Positions 43,113 through 53,956 of a stretch of DNA of 64,000 bases are shown here, in pieces. Origin of the DNA: Chionoecetes opilio (Eukaryota; Arthropoda; Malacostraca; Decapoda; Majidae). The notes under the pieces were generated by a model, which searched no databases, was not told the DNA's origin, and saw only the letters and a program-made list of their open reading frames with translations. Location of the stretch: positions 56,595-120,594 of the forward strand of contig JACEEZ010020269.1 of the NCBI GenBank assembly GCA_016584305.1. The letters are read 5' to 3'. The position numbers and the translations under genes were made by a program. Position 1 is the stretch's first letter; each line of letters opens with the position of its first letter.

Positions 43113-44260
43113 ATTTAATGCCAAAAATTAGCCAAGAATGACAAACAGCCCCCCTATCTTCCAAGCAAAATATAAACCAACCCAAAATCAGCCCAACCAC
43201 CAAAGCGGAAAATCCCGGGCACTGGCGGCCAGATGATGGCCAGTTAATGAAATCCCTCATTATACCTGACCCTTGACATCAGGTGCAGCAGTTAATAAAG
43301 AAATAAGTCACTAATGTGGAACTCGACCCACCCAACCCCATATGATGTCCGTAGGTGCCTGCCTCTTTACCTTGCCCTATTAATAGTCCTTGGTTTATGG
43401 AGCAAAAAAACATTAATGTGAAGGATATGTGTTGTGAATTTGTGATCCATTCACAATATCGTCAGTCAGTTATCGTAACTTATTAATTCTATTCTATTCT
43501 ATTAACTCTATATTACTCTATATTTAATTCTATTAACTCTAGTCGACTTTCATTCGACAGTACACTTTCGTCATTGTGTGGTTGTTTTGTTTACAGCTAT
43601 CAGCTGTGAGCGCCGAGCGGGCGAGCCTCGGACAGTACTGTCAGCCGTTCTGGCGAGGGACGAAAGCGAGAGAGAAGCCCCAAGAAGCCGTAAGAAGCCG
43701 GCTTCTTACGGACTCTCTCACCAAAATTCGCCTATTTCAAGATACCTCACTCGCGGTCCCTCCAACAGAGAGCTTCACATAGAGGTGTCACTTGGGCCGC
43801 GCCATTTTGGATTTTGAACAGGTGGTGCCGCTAGGCGGATGGTGCATTCCGTCAAAAGTGTCACAATGCTTATATCATTACTGTGCACGGTGTTGTGCCT
43901 TTTCAATACCCTAAGACGCAAATATATGTAGTATTAAGTTAAAATAATGAACTGAAGGGTTTACAGGGTTCCCAGAATTGGGAGTTCCCCAAAATTTTGG
44001 GGGGCTCAAAAGTGTCAAAATGCTTATATCATTACTGTGCACGGTGTTGTGCCTTTTCAATACCCCAAGACGCAAATATATGTAGTATTAAGTTAAAATA
44101 TTGAACTGAAGTGGTATTGATGGATGTATTTTTTTTTTATTACACCTTTTGTTCCTTTTGTATTTCATACCGAAGCCCCGTCATTCCAATAAATGGTCTC
44201 CAATCTCAATACCCTCTCCCCCCCACACACATTTTGTTTTGGCTGAAGTCAAAATGGGTG
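43110..44260. repeat. Right-arm mirror of 40,403-41,505
   Basis: Matches the left arm in inverse order, including the AAGCCGGCTTCTTACGG palindrome and duplicated AAAATAATGAACTGAAG block. An extra ATTCTATTCTATTCTATT microsatellite at 43,486-43,545 is specific to this arm. Confidence 0.85.
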
Positions 44261-44546
44261 GGTGGTGATGGGTAATGGGTGAGTGAATGGGTGGGGGTGA
44301 TGGGTAATGGGTGTGGGGTGATGGGTGAGTGAATGGGTGTTGGGTGATGGGTAATAGGTGAGTGAATGGGTGGGGGTGATGGGTAATGGGTGAGTGAATG
44401 GGTTGGGGGTGATGGGAAATGGGTGATTGATTGATTTAATGCCAAAAAGATGAATGTGTCAGACAAGGGAAATGGGTGAGCGAATGGGTGTGGGGTGATG
44501 GGTAATGTGTGCGTGAGTGGGTGGGGGGTGATGGGTAATGGGTGAG
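44261..44546. repeat. GGGTGATGGGTAATGGGTGA minisatellite (right arm)
   Basis: Inverse of 37,735-38,017, without the TIR element; includes the same TTTTTGGCATTAAATCAATC tail (inverse, near 44,432-44,450). Confidence 0.85.
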
Positions 44547-44548
44547 TG

Positions 44549-45542
44549 CAGTGGCGGCTCGTGATAAAATACAATGGAGGGACTGCAAGCTTCACACAAT
44601 AGTAGGATATACAAATTTTACCTAACATTTGAAACATTGATACATTTAATAATAGCCGCATAAATTAATACAATAATGTTTGTTTACAACTTAGAAGGCC
44701 AGCCTTTATAATAAGCAGAGCTTTTCAGGCAAAATGGCTTATCTCAGGTATGAGTTGTAGTTGATGTTCACGGATTTCAGGGCATATGGTAGTAGTGGTG
44801 GTGGTAGAAGGGATGGTGGGGGTGGTAGTGTTGGTATAGTCTATTCACTTAAGCTGGATTCTTGGGAGCTGCTCGATGCCTACCCGAGTATGTAAGGATG
44901 TCGCTGATTGGCTGATGCACGCAGGCTGGGTGGTGATGGTGGTGGTATTTTGGTAGCATCGGCCAATCAGAGACGTCCTTACATACTCGGGTAGGCATCG
45001 AACAGCTCCCAAGAATCCAGCTTAAGTGAATAGCCTTTAGTAGAGGGGATGGCTGAGGTGGTGATGGTAGAATTACAGTGTTACTGTACTTGAAAATAAA
45101 GTCGGTACCGTTTGATTTCAGTCTTTTCATTTAATGTCAGCTGGGATAAGTTGATGTTTTGCAAATACTTCACTGGATTTTCCATCGTCATAGGGTAATT
45201 AAAGAAAGCACGATTTAACCACACCGTACACACGCACTGTAAACACGAGAGGGACGAGACATAGCTGCCTCGACTGCAGCTCATTGTGTTCATAAGTGGC
45301 GCGGCGGCGGCGCAGACATGAATCGTACAGCAAATATGAAAGTAACTAAAAATTTTGTCTGGCTTTAATGAAAATTCACTTAGTAACGTATTGAAAATAA
45401 TTAAATAACATATAATGACTTTTTATTCTGATATATTTGTTAGTAGTGTATCAATTCTGCTGTCTCTAAAGGCATCATACACCTGGCAGTGAGTGTCTGG
45501 GGGTGCTGCAGCTTTGCAGCCCTATGCCACAAGCCGCCACTG
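44549..45542 (-). mobile_element. hAT-like non-autonomous element, copy C (right arm)
   Basis: Mirror of 36,938-37,730 with the same TIRs, plus a 201-bp MITE at 44,837-45,037. The N-terminal peptide frame is kept on the minus strand (45,293-45,081). Confidence 0.8.
44837..45037. mobile_element. 201-bp TA-flanked MITE, right arm only
   Basis: TA at 44,835-44,836 and 45,038-45,039 flank nearly perfect arms of about 70 bp (CTATTCACTTAAGCTGGATT, CTTGGGAGCTG, TGCCTACCCGAGTATGTAAGGA). The left palindrome arm has the empty site (TTGG-TA-GTAGAGG in this orientation), so TA is the duplicated target, as in Tc1/mariner. No coding capacity. Confidence 0.9.
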
Positions 45543-45611
45543 CATACACTCACCTTCACTGTTCATGTTCTTGTAATTCAATGAACATTTTCCACCTGTT
45601 CACTTCATACT

Positions 45612-45685
45612 CTGGTGGCTGAGTGGTTATGTCCTCAACCTACAACCAACAGGACCCAGGTTCGATACCCTCTGATAATTCAAAC
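45612..45685 (+). repeat. tRNA-like SINE head (right arm)
   Basis: Plus-strand mirror of the head at 36,795-36,885 with A box GGCTGAGTGG and B box GGTTCGATACC. Confidence 0.5.
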
Positions 45686-46114
45686 TGGGCCTGAAACAAG
45701 TCGAAATATCCGAAGTTCGAATTTGAGAGGGTTTACTGTAGGATTGCTTTGAAAATATCACACTCATACACACATATACATACACTTCTACTACTACTAC
45801 TACTTCTACTTACTGTACCGTAAATAACACTTTAGTCGCCATGCACCTGCACTAATGTTGCCAGGCGCCATATATTAGGCTACGAATTACAGCATCACTA
45901 CGGATTTCTCTGTGCCACTGAAGATGATACACAGTAGTTTATATCATGACTGTGTAATCTACCGTGTTTCAGCGTTGTTTTATGCTTTGTATCTGCACGT
46001 ATATAAATGATACTGTTTCAAATTTCGCAACTCGTTTTTTTTCTTCGCGCGATGACGACGGCGGGAGGACACCCTAAACATAATTACTAACTGGCGATCT
46101 TCCTTGTTCTTATG

Positions 46115-46455
46115 TTCTTATGTTCTCTCTCTCTCTCTCTCTCTCTCTCTTTTGCAGTATCATAACTTGTTCCATATTGTTATAAGAATTAATGTTATTA
46201 TCTTTATATTCATTGTTATATATTTCAGCGTTTTGTCTTTCATTGTTTGTGTTTTGTTTGTGTTTTGTCTTTAGTTGTTTGTGTTTTGTTAGAGCTTTGT
46301 TTGTATTTTGTTTGTGTTTTGCTTGTGTTTTGTCTTTCATTGTTTGTGTTTTGCTTTTGTTTTGTTTTTGTTTTGTTTGTGATTTGTTTGTGTTTTGTTT
46401 GTGTTTTGTTTGTGTTTTGTTTGAGTTTTGTTTGTGTTTTGTTCGTGTTTTGTAG
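46115..46455. repeat. CT run and TTTGTTTGTGTTTTG minisatellite
   Basis: (CT)n at 46,124-46,151, then from 46,225 about 20 units of the 11-12 bp TGTTTTGTTTG. The long open frames on both strands come from the repeat. Confidence 0.9.
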
Positions 46456-46640
46456 CTTAACACTACCTACATCCACCTTCCATCCCCATCCATTAAATGG
46501 TCTAGCCTCCTTTTTAAGCTCCCTAATGACTCCACACGAACTACCTGAAGACTGAGTCCATTCCAATCATTTACCACCCTATTTGTGAACCAGTTTCTCC
46601 CTTTTTCTTTTTTAAATCAACTTTTTACCAGTTTGAACCC
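46456..46640 (+). repeat. Second copy of the SINE-like repeat of 14,120
   Basis: CTTAACACTACCTACATCCA, CATCCCCATCCATTAAAT, CCATTCCAATCATTTACCAC match 14,160-14,310 without the AAGCTACAAGAGGCC head. Confidence 0.75.
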
Positions 46641-47172
46641 GTCACTTCAGAGTCACACAAATAAGTACAGCTATAGAAGTATGGTGCCTGGAATGAACTG
46701 GACGAGATGATAGTGGCAAGGAGTGTGCATCCCTGTAAATTGTTGTGACTCAGCAAGTGACAAGTGATCCCCCCCACCACGACTGACAGTGAAAAAGCTG
46801 ATAACATCTTAACCCGTACAAACACTGGAAAAGAGGACACGCAAAGGTATCATTAACCTTAAAATTCCTATCTTTCCCCCCTTAGGGAAATGGGAGGAGT
46901 CTTCATATACTCACAGACACTTGCGACAATGGTCACACCAGTGGAGGAAAATTATTCTAATGCTTTTCTAGTTTAAGGATTAGGATTAGCACTGGGAAAC
47001 GTGACTATCACTCTACACAGCAGTAACTAAGCGACGACCTATAGCTACCTTTTCGAAGGCCAAATTGTAGCGAATAGATAGGGAGACCTCCAGTGAAGAG
47101 GTCTACGGTCTTTATCTAAAGTGTAGAACAGAAGCTCCCTCTCTTTAGCATAAGCGGGATACAGCCGAGACC
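46641..47172. other. Possible promoter region; no gene
   Basis: Low-repeat sequence upstream of the candidate exon at 47,173. I see no certain TATA box; TTAAAATTCCTATC (46,859) is only a weak A/T block. Confidence 0.3.
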
Positions 47173-47235
47173 ATGGCACAGCTGTACAAGGGAGGAAAAT
47201 ACCGGCATCGCCTGGCTTGGAACGTCTTGTTGACA
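47173..47235 (+). CDS. Candidate first exon of a host gene
   Basis: ACC-ATG-G is a good Kozak context. The exon encodes MAQLYKGGKYRHRLAWNVLL+T and is followed by a consensus donor GTAAGT at 47,236. Unspliced, the frame ends after 37 codons. The region is low in repeats, unlike most of the window. No family is recognised; it could be the first exon of a gene continuing elsewhere. Confidence 0.35.
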
Positions 47236-48574
47236 GTAAGTAATTTCGCAGTTGTTGTCCTAAGGCCTATAGTTTGTGTAAAGTGAATAGTACAACATCA
47301 CTAATGAGTGTATACACCAAGTTTCCCATGGCACTAGATAGGTTATTAAGAGTAGTGAATGGCTTAGAGAGATAGTAAGGCTATATTCATATTGTTTTAA
47401 TCACTTAATGTGATAGTGCGGTGCCACTGAGAATAAAGCTAAATATATTATGTGCCTTATGTTGACTAGTATTCATGTATTAGACATTTTAGTAATGGTA
47501 ATCATGGTAATCATGGTCATTTATGTAATAAATGAATGATAAAGGACCTGTGTGTTGTAACCCCACGTACTAACCCATGTCGGCGATGATGTGGCCTTAA
47601 CCCTTGGACAACTTGACGTATAAGTAAAGTAATGAGGTGTGTGTTGTTAAGAGATATATTTCAGCTCCTTGTCTTTCCCTTAATTTGGGGCCACGACATA
47701 TAATAATAATAATATTAATAATAAGGACAATAAATGTAATGATAAAAAATAATAATAATAATGAGAGTAATAGTAAAAGACATAATTCTCATAATGACAT
47801 CATGGTCATCGATATTCCCATAATGATCTCTATCACCCACCACGATCATTCATGGACCGCTGAGGACAAGGTCGGAAAGGTTATGGCGACACTAGTAATC
47901 ACAAAAGTACATCCTCAGATGTACTAGGGCTCCGTTATTTCCTTTCAAAGTGTCGCACATACACACGCACGCTTTTATACTGGCGTGTTACAAGTCCTCA
48001 CCTCAAAGCTTTCTACACTTATGTTAATGGCCTCAAATAAACCCTCAAATTATTTCAATAGAGATCGTCGATTCGTCAGTTTACTTCTGGTGTAATAGTT
48101 CCTCCAACATCATCAACAAACCATGAAACTTAAAGATATCCTTACAAAAAACATTAATATCAGTAGGACTTTCCAAGATTTCAAAAAATTGTCCGTGTTT
48201 GTTGGTATCTCGTGGCAGCTGGTCGTGTGCGTCTCGAGGGAAAGCCCCGGGGCAGCGGCAGGCTCGGGTACCGGGCCACCGGGGCACACGTGGGCACGCC
48301 TCGGCGGGGGGAAGAATTGCATTTGGCTTGAAAAATATTATATCCAATGATTTTAAATAATGTAAAAGAAAGTGGAAGTTCACAGTGAGCCTGCATATTT
48401 TATATTTTTATTTATTTATTTATTTGTTTATTCTGGGGCAGATTTGTCAAGATCAAGTTCGTGGTAGGAAAAAAATCTTGGTGTGGAAACAGGTAAGGAG
48501 AGAACAAAACAGGTTATAAAAGTGTGAGGTAAAGCGGCGTGCGGCAGTAACTGCGCGTCCGGCAGAACGGCGGT
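47236..48574. other. Low-repeat DNA between candidate exons
   Basis: Contains an (AAT)n microsatellite (47,698-47,765) and (TTTA)n (48,408-48,432). Two overlapping opposite frames at 48,123-48,383 span a GC-rich patch, but neither has a domain. Nothing further is seen. Confidence 0.4.
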
Positions 48575-48635
48575 ATGGACGTCTCCAGGGCGCTGTCTTG
48601 GTGCCTCTTGGCGGCGGTGTTGAGCGCAGCCACAG
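48575..48635 (+). CDS. CLIP-domain serine protease, exon 1 (signal peptide)
   Basis: ATG at 48,575 encodes MDVSRALSWCLLAAVLSAAT and a final G, then a consensus donor GTAAGA at 48,636 (phase 1). A charged start, an 11-residue hydrophobic core and small residues at the end form a standard signal peptide for secretion, as expected of arthropod CLIP proteases that circulate in haemolymph. An intron of 119 bp follows. Confidence 0.65.
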
Positions 48636-48754
48636 GTAAGAAACACCTTGCTATCATAAAAGTGCTACATCAATAATTATTCTCTTCATTTTTATGATAA
48701 AAAATTGTGTAAACGTTACGCCACAAGTATAATTTTTCCTTTTTGCCGCGTTAG

Positions 48755-48963
48755 CTGGCTCCCTACAAGGCGGGAGTTTCATCGTGTTTCCTGTTACCAT
48801 GACGCTGGAGGAGGGGGACGCCTGCACCATGCACTCAGGGGCGCCGGCCAGGTGCACGGACATACGTTACTGTGACTTTACCAACCCCGACTTTCGCCAC
48901 AACCTGCCCGTCCAGTGCGGCTTTCAAGGCATATTCCTGTGGTCTGCTGCCCCGCCGTCCCGC
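48755..48963 (+). CDS. CLIP-domain serine protease, exon 2 (CLIP domain, frame-shifted)
   Basis: The acceptor TTTTTGCCGCGTTAG ends at 48,754 and phase 1 joins cleanly with exon 1 to give AGSLQGGSFIVFPVTMTLEE, then GDACTMHSGAPARCTDIRYC and a later LPVQCGFQG. C-x8-C-x5-C...C-G-F is the CLIP knot. The expected ending, PVVCCP, is present but one frame away from about 48,930, so one base seems missing. CLIP domains precede trypsin-like domains in prophenoloxidase-activating and Toll-pathway proteases. No catalytic domain is visible in the window. Donor GTGAGT at 48,964. Confidence 0.75.
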
Positions 48964-49157
48964 GTGAGTGTGACGCGAGTGTTGGGGACGTTGGTGCCAA
49001 GGGAGGGGAGGAGGGGAGGAGGGAAGAAAATCAGAAAACTACAATAATTGAGATCCATCACTTGCTTGAAAGTAGGGGCTTGGTGTGGCGGGGAGGAATA
49101 TGGCGTGGTGTACTGATTGCTGGCAGGCAAGGTCACGCTAACACCGCTCTCTTACAG

Positions 49158-49208
49158 GTGTCGGACCCAGCCCGTCACGGACATAGCGCCGCCACCACCA
49201 ACCATTCC
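49158..49208 (+). CDS. CLIP-domain serine protease, tentative exon 3 (linker)
   Basis: CTCTCTTACAG precedes a 51-bp segment ending at donor GTGAGT (49,209). One frame reads CRTQPVTDIAPPPPTI, a Pro-rich linker as found between CLIP and protease domains; another reads SDPARHGHSAATTNHS. Since 51 is a multiple of three the exon could be skipped without shifting frame. The phase with exon 2 is uncertain because of the suspected base loss there. Confidence 0.4.
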
Positions 49209-49552
49209 GTGAGTCATAACCAGCTTGGAGTAATTACATTGGTTTGGGTCAATTACAATTACAATTACGATGACTTATCCAACTACTCAATTACAATTAC
49301 AATTACAATTACAAGGAAGGATTTTTAAAAAAATTACAATTACAATTAAAATGACTCAATTTTAATATTTCCAAATTACAATACAATTTCAATTACAGCA
49401 AAGCTAGTGTTCAATTACATATTTCAATTACATTCTTCATAGTATTAACTGAATTAATTGCTGATAAAAAAATAAAAATTAATAATAATAATAATATATA
49501 TATATATAATAGAGGCAATACTTTCTCTATGAGGGAAGCGAGATCTATAATG
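49209..49552. repeat. (ATTACA)n hexamer repeat and AT-rich intron
   Basis: CAATTACAATTACAATTACA runs at 49,250-49,400 with interruptions, then ATAATAATA and (TA)n. Presumably intronic to the protease gene. Confidence 0.8.
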
Positions 49553-49598
49553 AGATATAAACCAGCGCGGGTAGAACAAATCTTGATTGCTTATTTGG

Positions 49599-49629
49599 TA
49601 CGTTTCGGCTATACATAAGCCATCATCAG
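49599..49629 (-). ncRNA. Hammerhead-ribozyme-like core in the Penelope terminal repeat
   Basis: On the minus strand CTGATGA (49,629-49,623), a GGCT-TATGTAT-AGCC stem-loop, and GAAACGTA (49,606-49,599) occur in hammerhead order. ACGT in stem III is self-complementary, which would favour a dimeric form. Hammerhead motifs in Penelope-like elements are established knowledge. The opposite flank (50,625-50,655, plus strand) has the same layout but CTGCTGA and GAAAAGTA, so its core is damaged. Confidence 0.65.
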
Positions 49630-49762
49630 CCTAAAATCGGATAATTTTTTTTTTTTTTTGTTAAAAATTAAAATATACAAATTATAAAATGATTTGCGCA
49701 TTTAAAATGCCTAACCTAAAATTAAAAATAAAAAGTATAAAACAGTAATAAAAATACTACAC

Positions 49763-50293
49763 CTACCAATCAACATAGCAGTGGAGTGTGGGATTCCCAC
49801 AGGTTTTTAAAAGCACACAGCGGGGTTGAAGTGCCCTGTGCGCAAAGGATGGTTTGTGGTGGTGGGTGAGGAGGCTCTCACATATCCATCGGGTGGAGTC
49901 GTGGGAGCTTGTGTGTAAAATGTTGAAGTCTTGTTTTTGTATTGGGTGGCCTGAGGCTTCGGAATGATCCCGAATGGCTGAAAATGGTGGTTTGGACACG
50001 GGTTTGCCAGTCCTGTGAGACAATCCCCGATGCTCCGCGATCCTAGTGGTGAGGTGGCGTTTGGTCTGCCCAATATAAGCAGCGTTACAGCTACTGCACT
50101 TAAATTGGTACACCACTGAGGAACGCAGGGCATCAGGGATTCTCTCCTTGAGTTTAAAACAGTGTGATAACGTAAAAGGGGGCTTGAACACTACTCTAAG
50201 CGAGACTTGTGGATAACATTGCCGAAACAGGAGTTGAGCTTTGTTTCGGATGGAAAAAGATTTGTTACCTATGAAGGGAATTATAAAATACAC
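49763..50293 (-). pseudogene. GIY-YIG endonuclease domain of the Penelope-like element
   Basis: About 176 codons. VVYQFKCSSCNAAYIGQTKR followed by HLTTRIAEHRG is the GIY-YIG-type catalytic core with the upstream Cys pair typical of Penelope-like elements; ATSHPIQKQDF-like HSEASGHPIQ and SLLTHHHKPSF follow (conserved H and E/HH motifs). The upstream reverse transcriptase is in another frame with a shift between 50,293 and 50,344. Confidence 0.85.
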
Positions 50294-50343
50294 TACGGCT
50301 TTATGAGCTGTATGTATTAGGGGAGGGGGTGAATGTAGTTTAT

Positions 50344-50598
50344 TTAACTGTTACCAATGTACGTGTTAATGGACTGCAGGGGATACCCATTTAGTTTAAG
50401 AGTGTGTCTCAAGTACTCTAATTCTAAGTGAAAATTGGTGTATGAAGAGCAAATATTGTACGCCCTAGTAACCAGCGTGAGGATCAGATTTTTCTTAAAT
50501 TGGGCGGGAATGTTGGAATTAAATTTTGTTGTTAGTCCTGTAAATGTGGGTTTTCTGTAAATGATAGTGCCTTCATTTTCATAATTCATTTTTAACAA
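50344..50598 (-). pseudogene. C-terminal reverse-transcriptase part of the Penelope-like element
   Basis: TIIYRKPTFTGLTTKFNSNI, FKKNLILTLVTRAYNICSSY and FHLELEYLRHTLKLNGYP match the conserved tail of Penelope-like reverse transcriptases (YRKPTFT, NSxxP, LxxRAxxIC, LxxNGYP). The catalytic palm motifs are missing. Confidence 0.85.
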
Positions 50599-50704
50599 AA
50601 AAAAATGTTGTATCCGATTTTAGGCTGCTGATGGCTTATGTATAGCCGAAAAGTACCAAATAAACAATCAAGATGTTTCTATCCGCGCTGGTTTATATCT
50701 TCAT

Positions 50705-51748
<1,044 letters not shown>

Positions 51749-51975
51749 TGTAGGGTGATGGGTAATGGGGTGAGTGAATGGGTGGGGTGATGGGTAATGG
51801 GTATGGGGTGATGGGTGAGTGAATGGGGGGGGATGATGGGTGATGGGTGAGGGAATAGGTGGGAGGTGATGGGTAATGGGTGAGTGAATGGGTGTGTGGT
51901 GATGGGTAATGGGTGAGTGAATGGGTGGGGGGTGATGGGTAATGGGTGAGTGAATGGGTGGGGGGTGATGGGTAA
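51749..51975. repeat. GGGTGATGGGTAATGGGTGA minisatellite
   Basis: Same unit as the three arrays above; it ends directly at the left TTAA of the next element. Confidence 0.85.
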
Positions 51976-52230
51976 GGCGTTAAAGTAATCGTCCAGACCC
52001 ATTTTTTTTTTGCCGAATTATGTTGAATTCAATTCAAAATTTGAATTCAAAACACCTAATCCACCAAAAATAATTGATTTCCAGGCCTTATTTCCGTAAA
52101 AACACGACTTTTGTAAAAAGCGCGCGAAAAAAAAAATCTTCCCTCCAACAGGGCTACGACTGTTATTGATGACGTCAGAACAGGGACGCCCGCAGACACT
52201 CTGTCTGACACCTGTCGGCAAATGTTATGA

Positions 52231-52403
52231 TGAGCGATTGTACTTCGGTGTCAGACAGTGAATCTGTCGCTGTGACAGATTTAGAGTACGATGCTCAATC
52301 TGACACCGAAAGAAATGACGCTGGTCGCGTATACTATGAGGAAAACGAACCTCAGATTGTCATGGGATCCTATATGTTTGAGCCCGAGTACGAGGTGGAT
52401 TAA
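52231..52403 (+). pseudogene. Acidic P2X7-domain-like N-terminal frame with premature stop
   Basis: Homologous to 547-789, with ATGATGAGC at the start. GAA is replaced by TAA after FEPEYEVD, so only about 57 codons remain; beyond that the copy still resembles copy 1 up to 52,445. Confidence 0.7.
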
Positions 52404-52445
52404 CAGGTGTTAGCAGAGCCTGAGGTTCAGCAGGAGGACCTGGCA

Positions 52446-52980
52446 CGGTAAAACTTTGGAAGAAGTCCTTCACCCCTATCTTTTTTTTCTTCCCCCTATA
52501 GCCAACAAGCCTGGGGAACTGGCGGGAATACGGGGTTTTTGGATGGGGGAAGCAAATATAAGTGATTTATGGCTCCTAAAAAAATCATCAAAGTCACTAT
52601 GTGTAAAAATCTAGGGAATTCCCTAAATTAGGGATCTCCCTAGATACCCATTGCTAGGGAATTTTCCTTAATTGATATATGTATAGATTTGGACAATTTT
52701 GGGAGAGCAATAAATGAGTCGTGTCTGCCTTCCCTACCCAAAAACCCAAGTTTTCCATAAGGCCACCATGCTTGCTGGTCATAGGAGGTCAAAGAAAAAC
52801 CTAACCTTTCTAGCCAGAAGGGGCTGCGCCCCCAATGGACCCCCTAAGGGTTGCTAATCTAACCTCACTATAACCCCCTAAAAGTTACTAACCTAACCTC
52901 ACTGTAACGAATACAGTTGATTCGGGCCACCAGTTGAAACAGGCCGCCTATATTAAATGCATACCAAGCATGCATTTATG
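52446..52980. other. Unassigned middle of TTAA copy 3
   Basis: No gene. Short TCTAGGGAATTCCCTAAATT-like inverted words occur around 52,608-52,670 and are similar in style to 4225-4270 (CTAGATATAAGGAAATTACC). CTAACCTCAC words start at about 52,858, foreshadowing the telomere-like array. Confidence 0.4.
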
Positions 52981-53004
52981 CATAACCTTATAGGTTTTAA
53001 TGAA

Positions 53005-53520
53005 ACCTAACCTAACCTTAACCACAAAGTATACCTAACCTAACCTTAACCACAAAGTATACCTAACCTAACCTTAACCACAAAGTATACCTAACCTAAC
53101 CTTAACCACAAAGTATACCTAACCTAACCTTAACCACAAGTAACCTAACCTAACCTAGCCTTAACCTTAACCACAAAGTATACCTAACCTAGCCTTAACC
53201 ACAAAGTATACCTAACCTAACCTAACCTTAACCACAAAGTATACCTAACCTAACCTAACCTTAACCACAAAGTATACCTAACCTAAACCACAAAGTATAC
53301 CTAACCTAACCTAACCTAACCTTAACCACAAAGTATACCTAACCTAACCTAACCTTAACCACAAAGTATACCTAACCTAATCTAACCTTAACCACAAAGT
53401 ATACCTAACCTAACCTAACCTTAATCACAAAGTATACCTAACCTAACCTAACCTAACCTTAACCACAAAGTATACCTAACCTAACCTTAACCACAAAGTA
53501 TACCTAACCTAGCCTTAACT
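53005..53520. repeat. Telomere-like minisatellite CCTAACC-TTAACCACAAAGTATA
   Basis: Fifteen exact ACAAAGTATA words (plus one ACAAGTAACC variant) are separated by one to five CCTAA units. CCTAA is the C-strand of the TTAGG arthropod telomere repeat. The array lies wholly inside TTAA copy 3, so it was captured by, or expanded inside, the transposon. Confidence 0.9.
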
Positions 53521-53956
53521 ATACAATATATTAATACACTATAGGCGTGTATCACCCTACACACGCCACTCCTTTCCGTGTGCAAACTTTTCTCGAAAGG
53601 CACAGCTATCTTGCTGCACCCATAAAGGATGCATGCATGCGGCATATAGCAAAAAAAAAATATCAGAAACACCCACATATCTTCAAGTACTATATTTATC
53701 TCTGTGCTTACGTGCCTCTGATCAAGCGCGGGAAGATGAGCCTCCCTGATGCTACGTCACCGAGCCTGAGCATGAGCGTCTGCAAACCTTGAGAGCGTTT
53801 TGAAAACTCGGGGAATTTGCAGATTTTGATTGCGGATTATTAAAAACGGCTGACTGGATACAAAAGTGACGACGTATTGTTGATATACTCGTTAATGGCT
53901 ATGATTTGATTGCATTAAATCAGGAATGATAAAATGGTCTGGACGATTACTTTAAA

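Larger units (their letters stand above)
36374..46108. repeat. Giant imperfect palindrome (inverted duplication)
   Basis: The left arm (36,374-41,976) and right arm (42,781-46,108) are inverted copies around a spacer of about 804 bp. Shared landmarks in mirror order: MITE part, tRNA-like head, hAT-like element, minisatellite, a duplicated TTCATTATTTTAACTTAATA block, an AAGCCGGCTT palindrome and GA/CT tracts. The left arm alone holds a 2385-bp TIR element (38,018-40,402); the right arm alone holds a 201-bp MITE (44,837-45,037). The arms show scattered base differences, for example CATCAGGACCTAGG versus CAACAGGACCCAGG. Confidence 0.9.
51980..53955 (+). mobile_element. TTAA-flanked TIR element, copy 3
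   Basis: TTAA at 51,980-51,983 and 53,952-53,955 with AGTAATCGTCCAGACC ends. Left part (to 52,445) is almost identical to copy 1, including the CRE-like site and the acidic frame, which here stops early at TAA 52,401-52,403. The right part from about 53,530 matches copy 1 from 1335. Between them lies about 1.1 kb unlike copies 1 and 2, including a telomere-like array. Confidence 0.9.

Noticed and set aside
43576..43817. Two frames at 43,576-43,817 and the mirror at 40,890-41,093
   Set aside because: They fall on transposon-terminus-like inverted DNA with a large palindrome and are frame shadows of each other.
36795..45685. tRNA genes in the palindrome arms
   Set aside because: Only tRNA-like heads with A/B boxes; no full cloverleaf, and adjacent sequence is repeat-derived.
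36374..46108. Palindrome as a simple read-through (missed adapter) artefact
   Set aside because: Arms differ by substitutions, microsatellite lengths and reciprocal insertions with clean target sites, which a same-molecule artefact would not produce; still worth read-level confirmation.
46110..46566. Frames rich in KTQTKHKQN or CFVCVL
   Set aside because: Translation of the TGTTTTGTTTG minisatellite on either strand.
53005..53520. CRISPR-like alternation of a repeat with short spacers
   Set aside because: Spacers are CCTAA telomere-like units, not unique; the context is a eukaryotic transposon.
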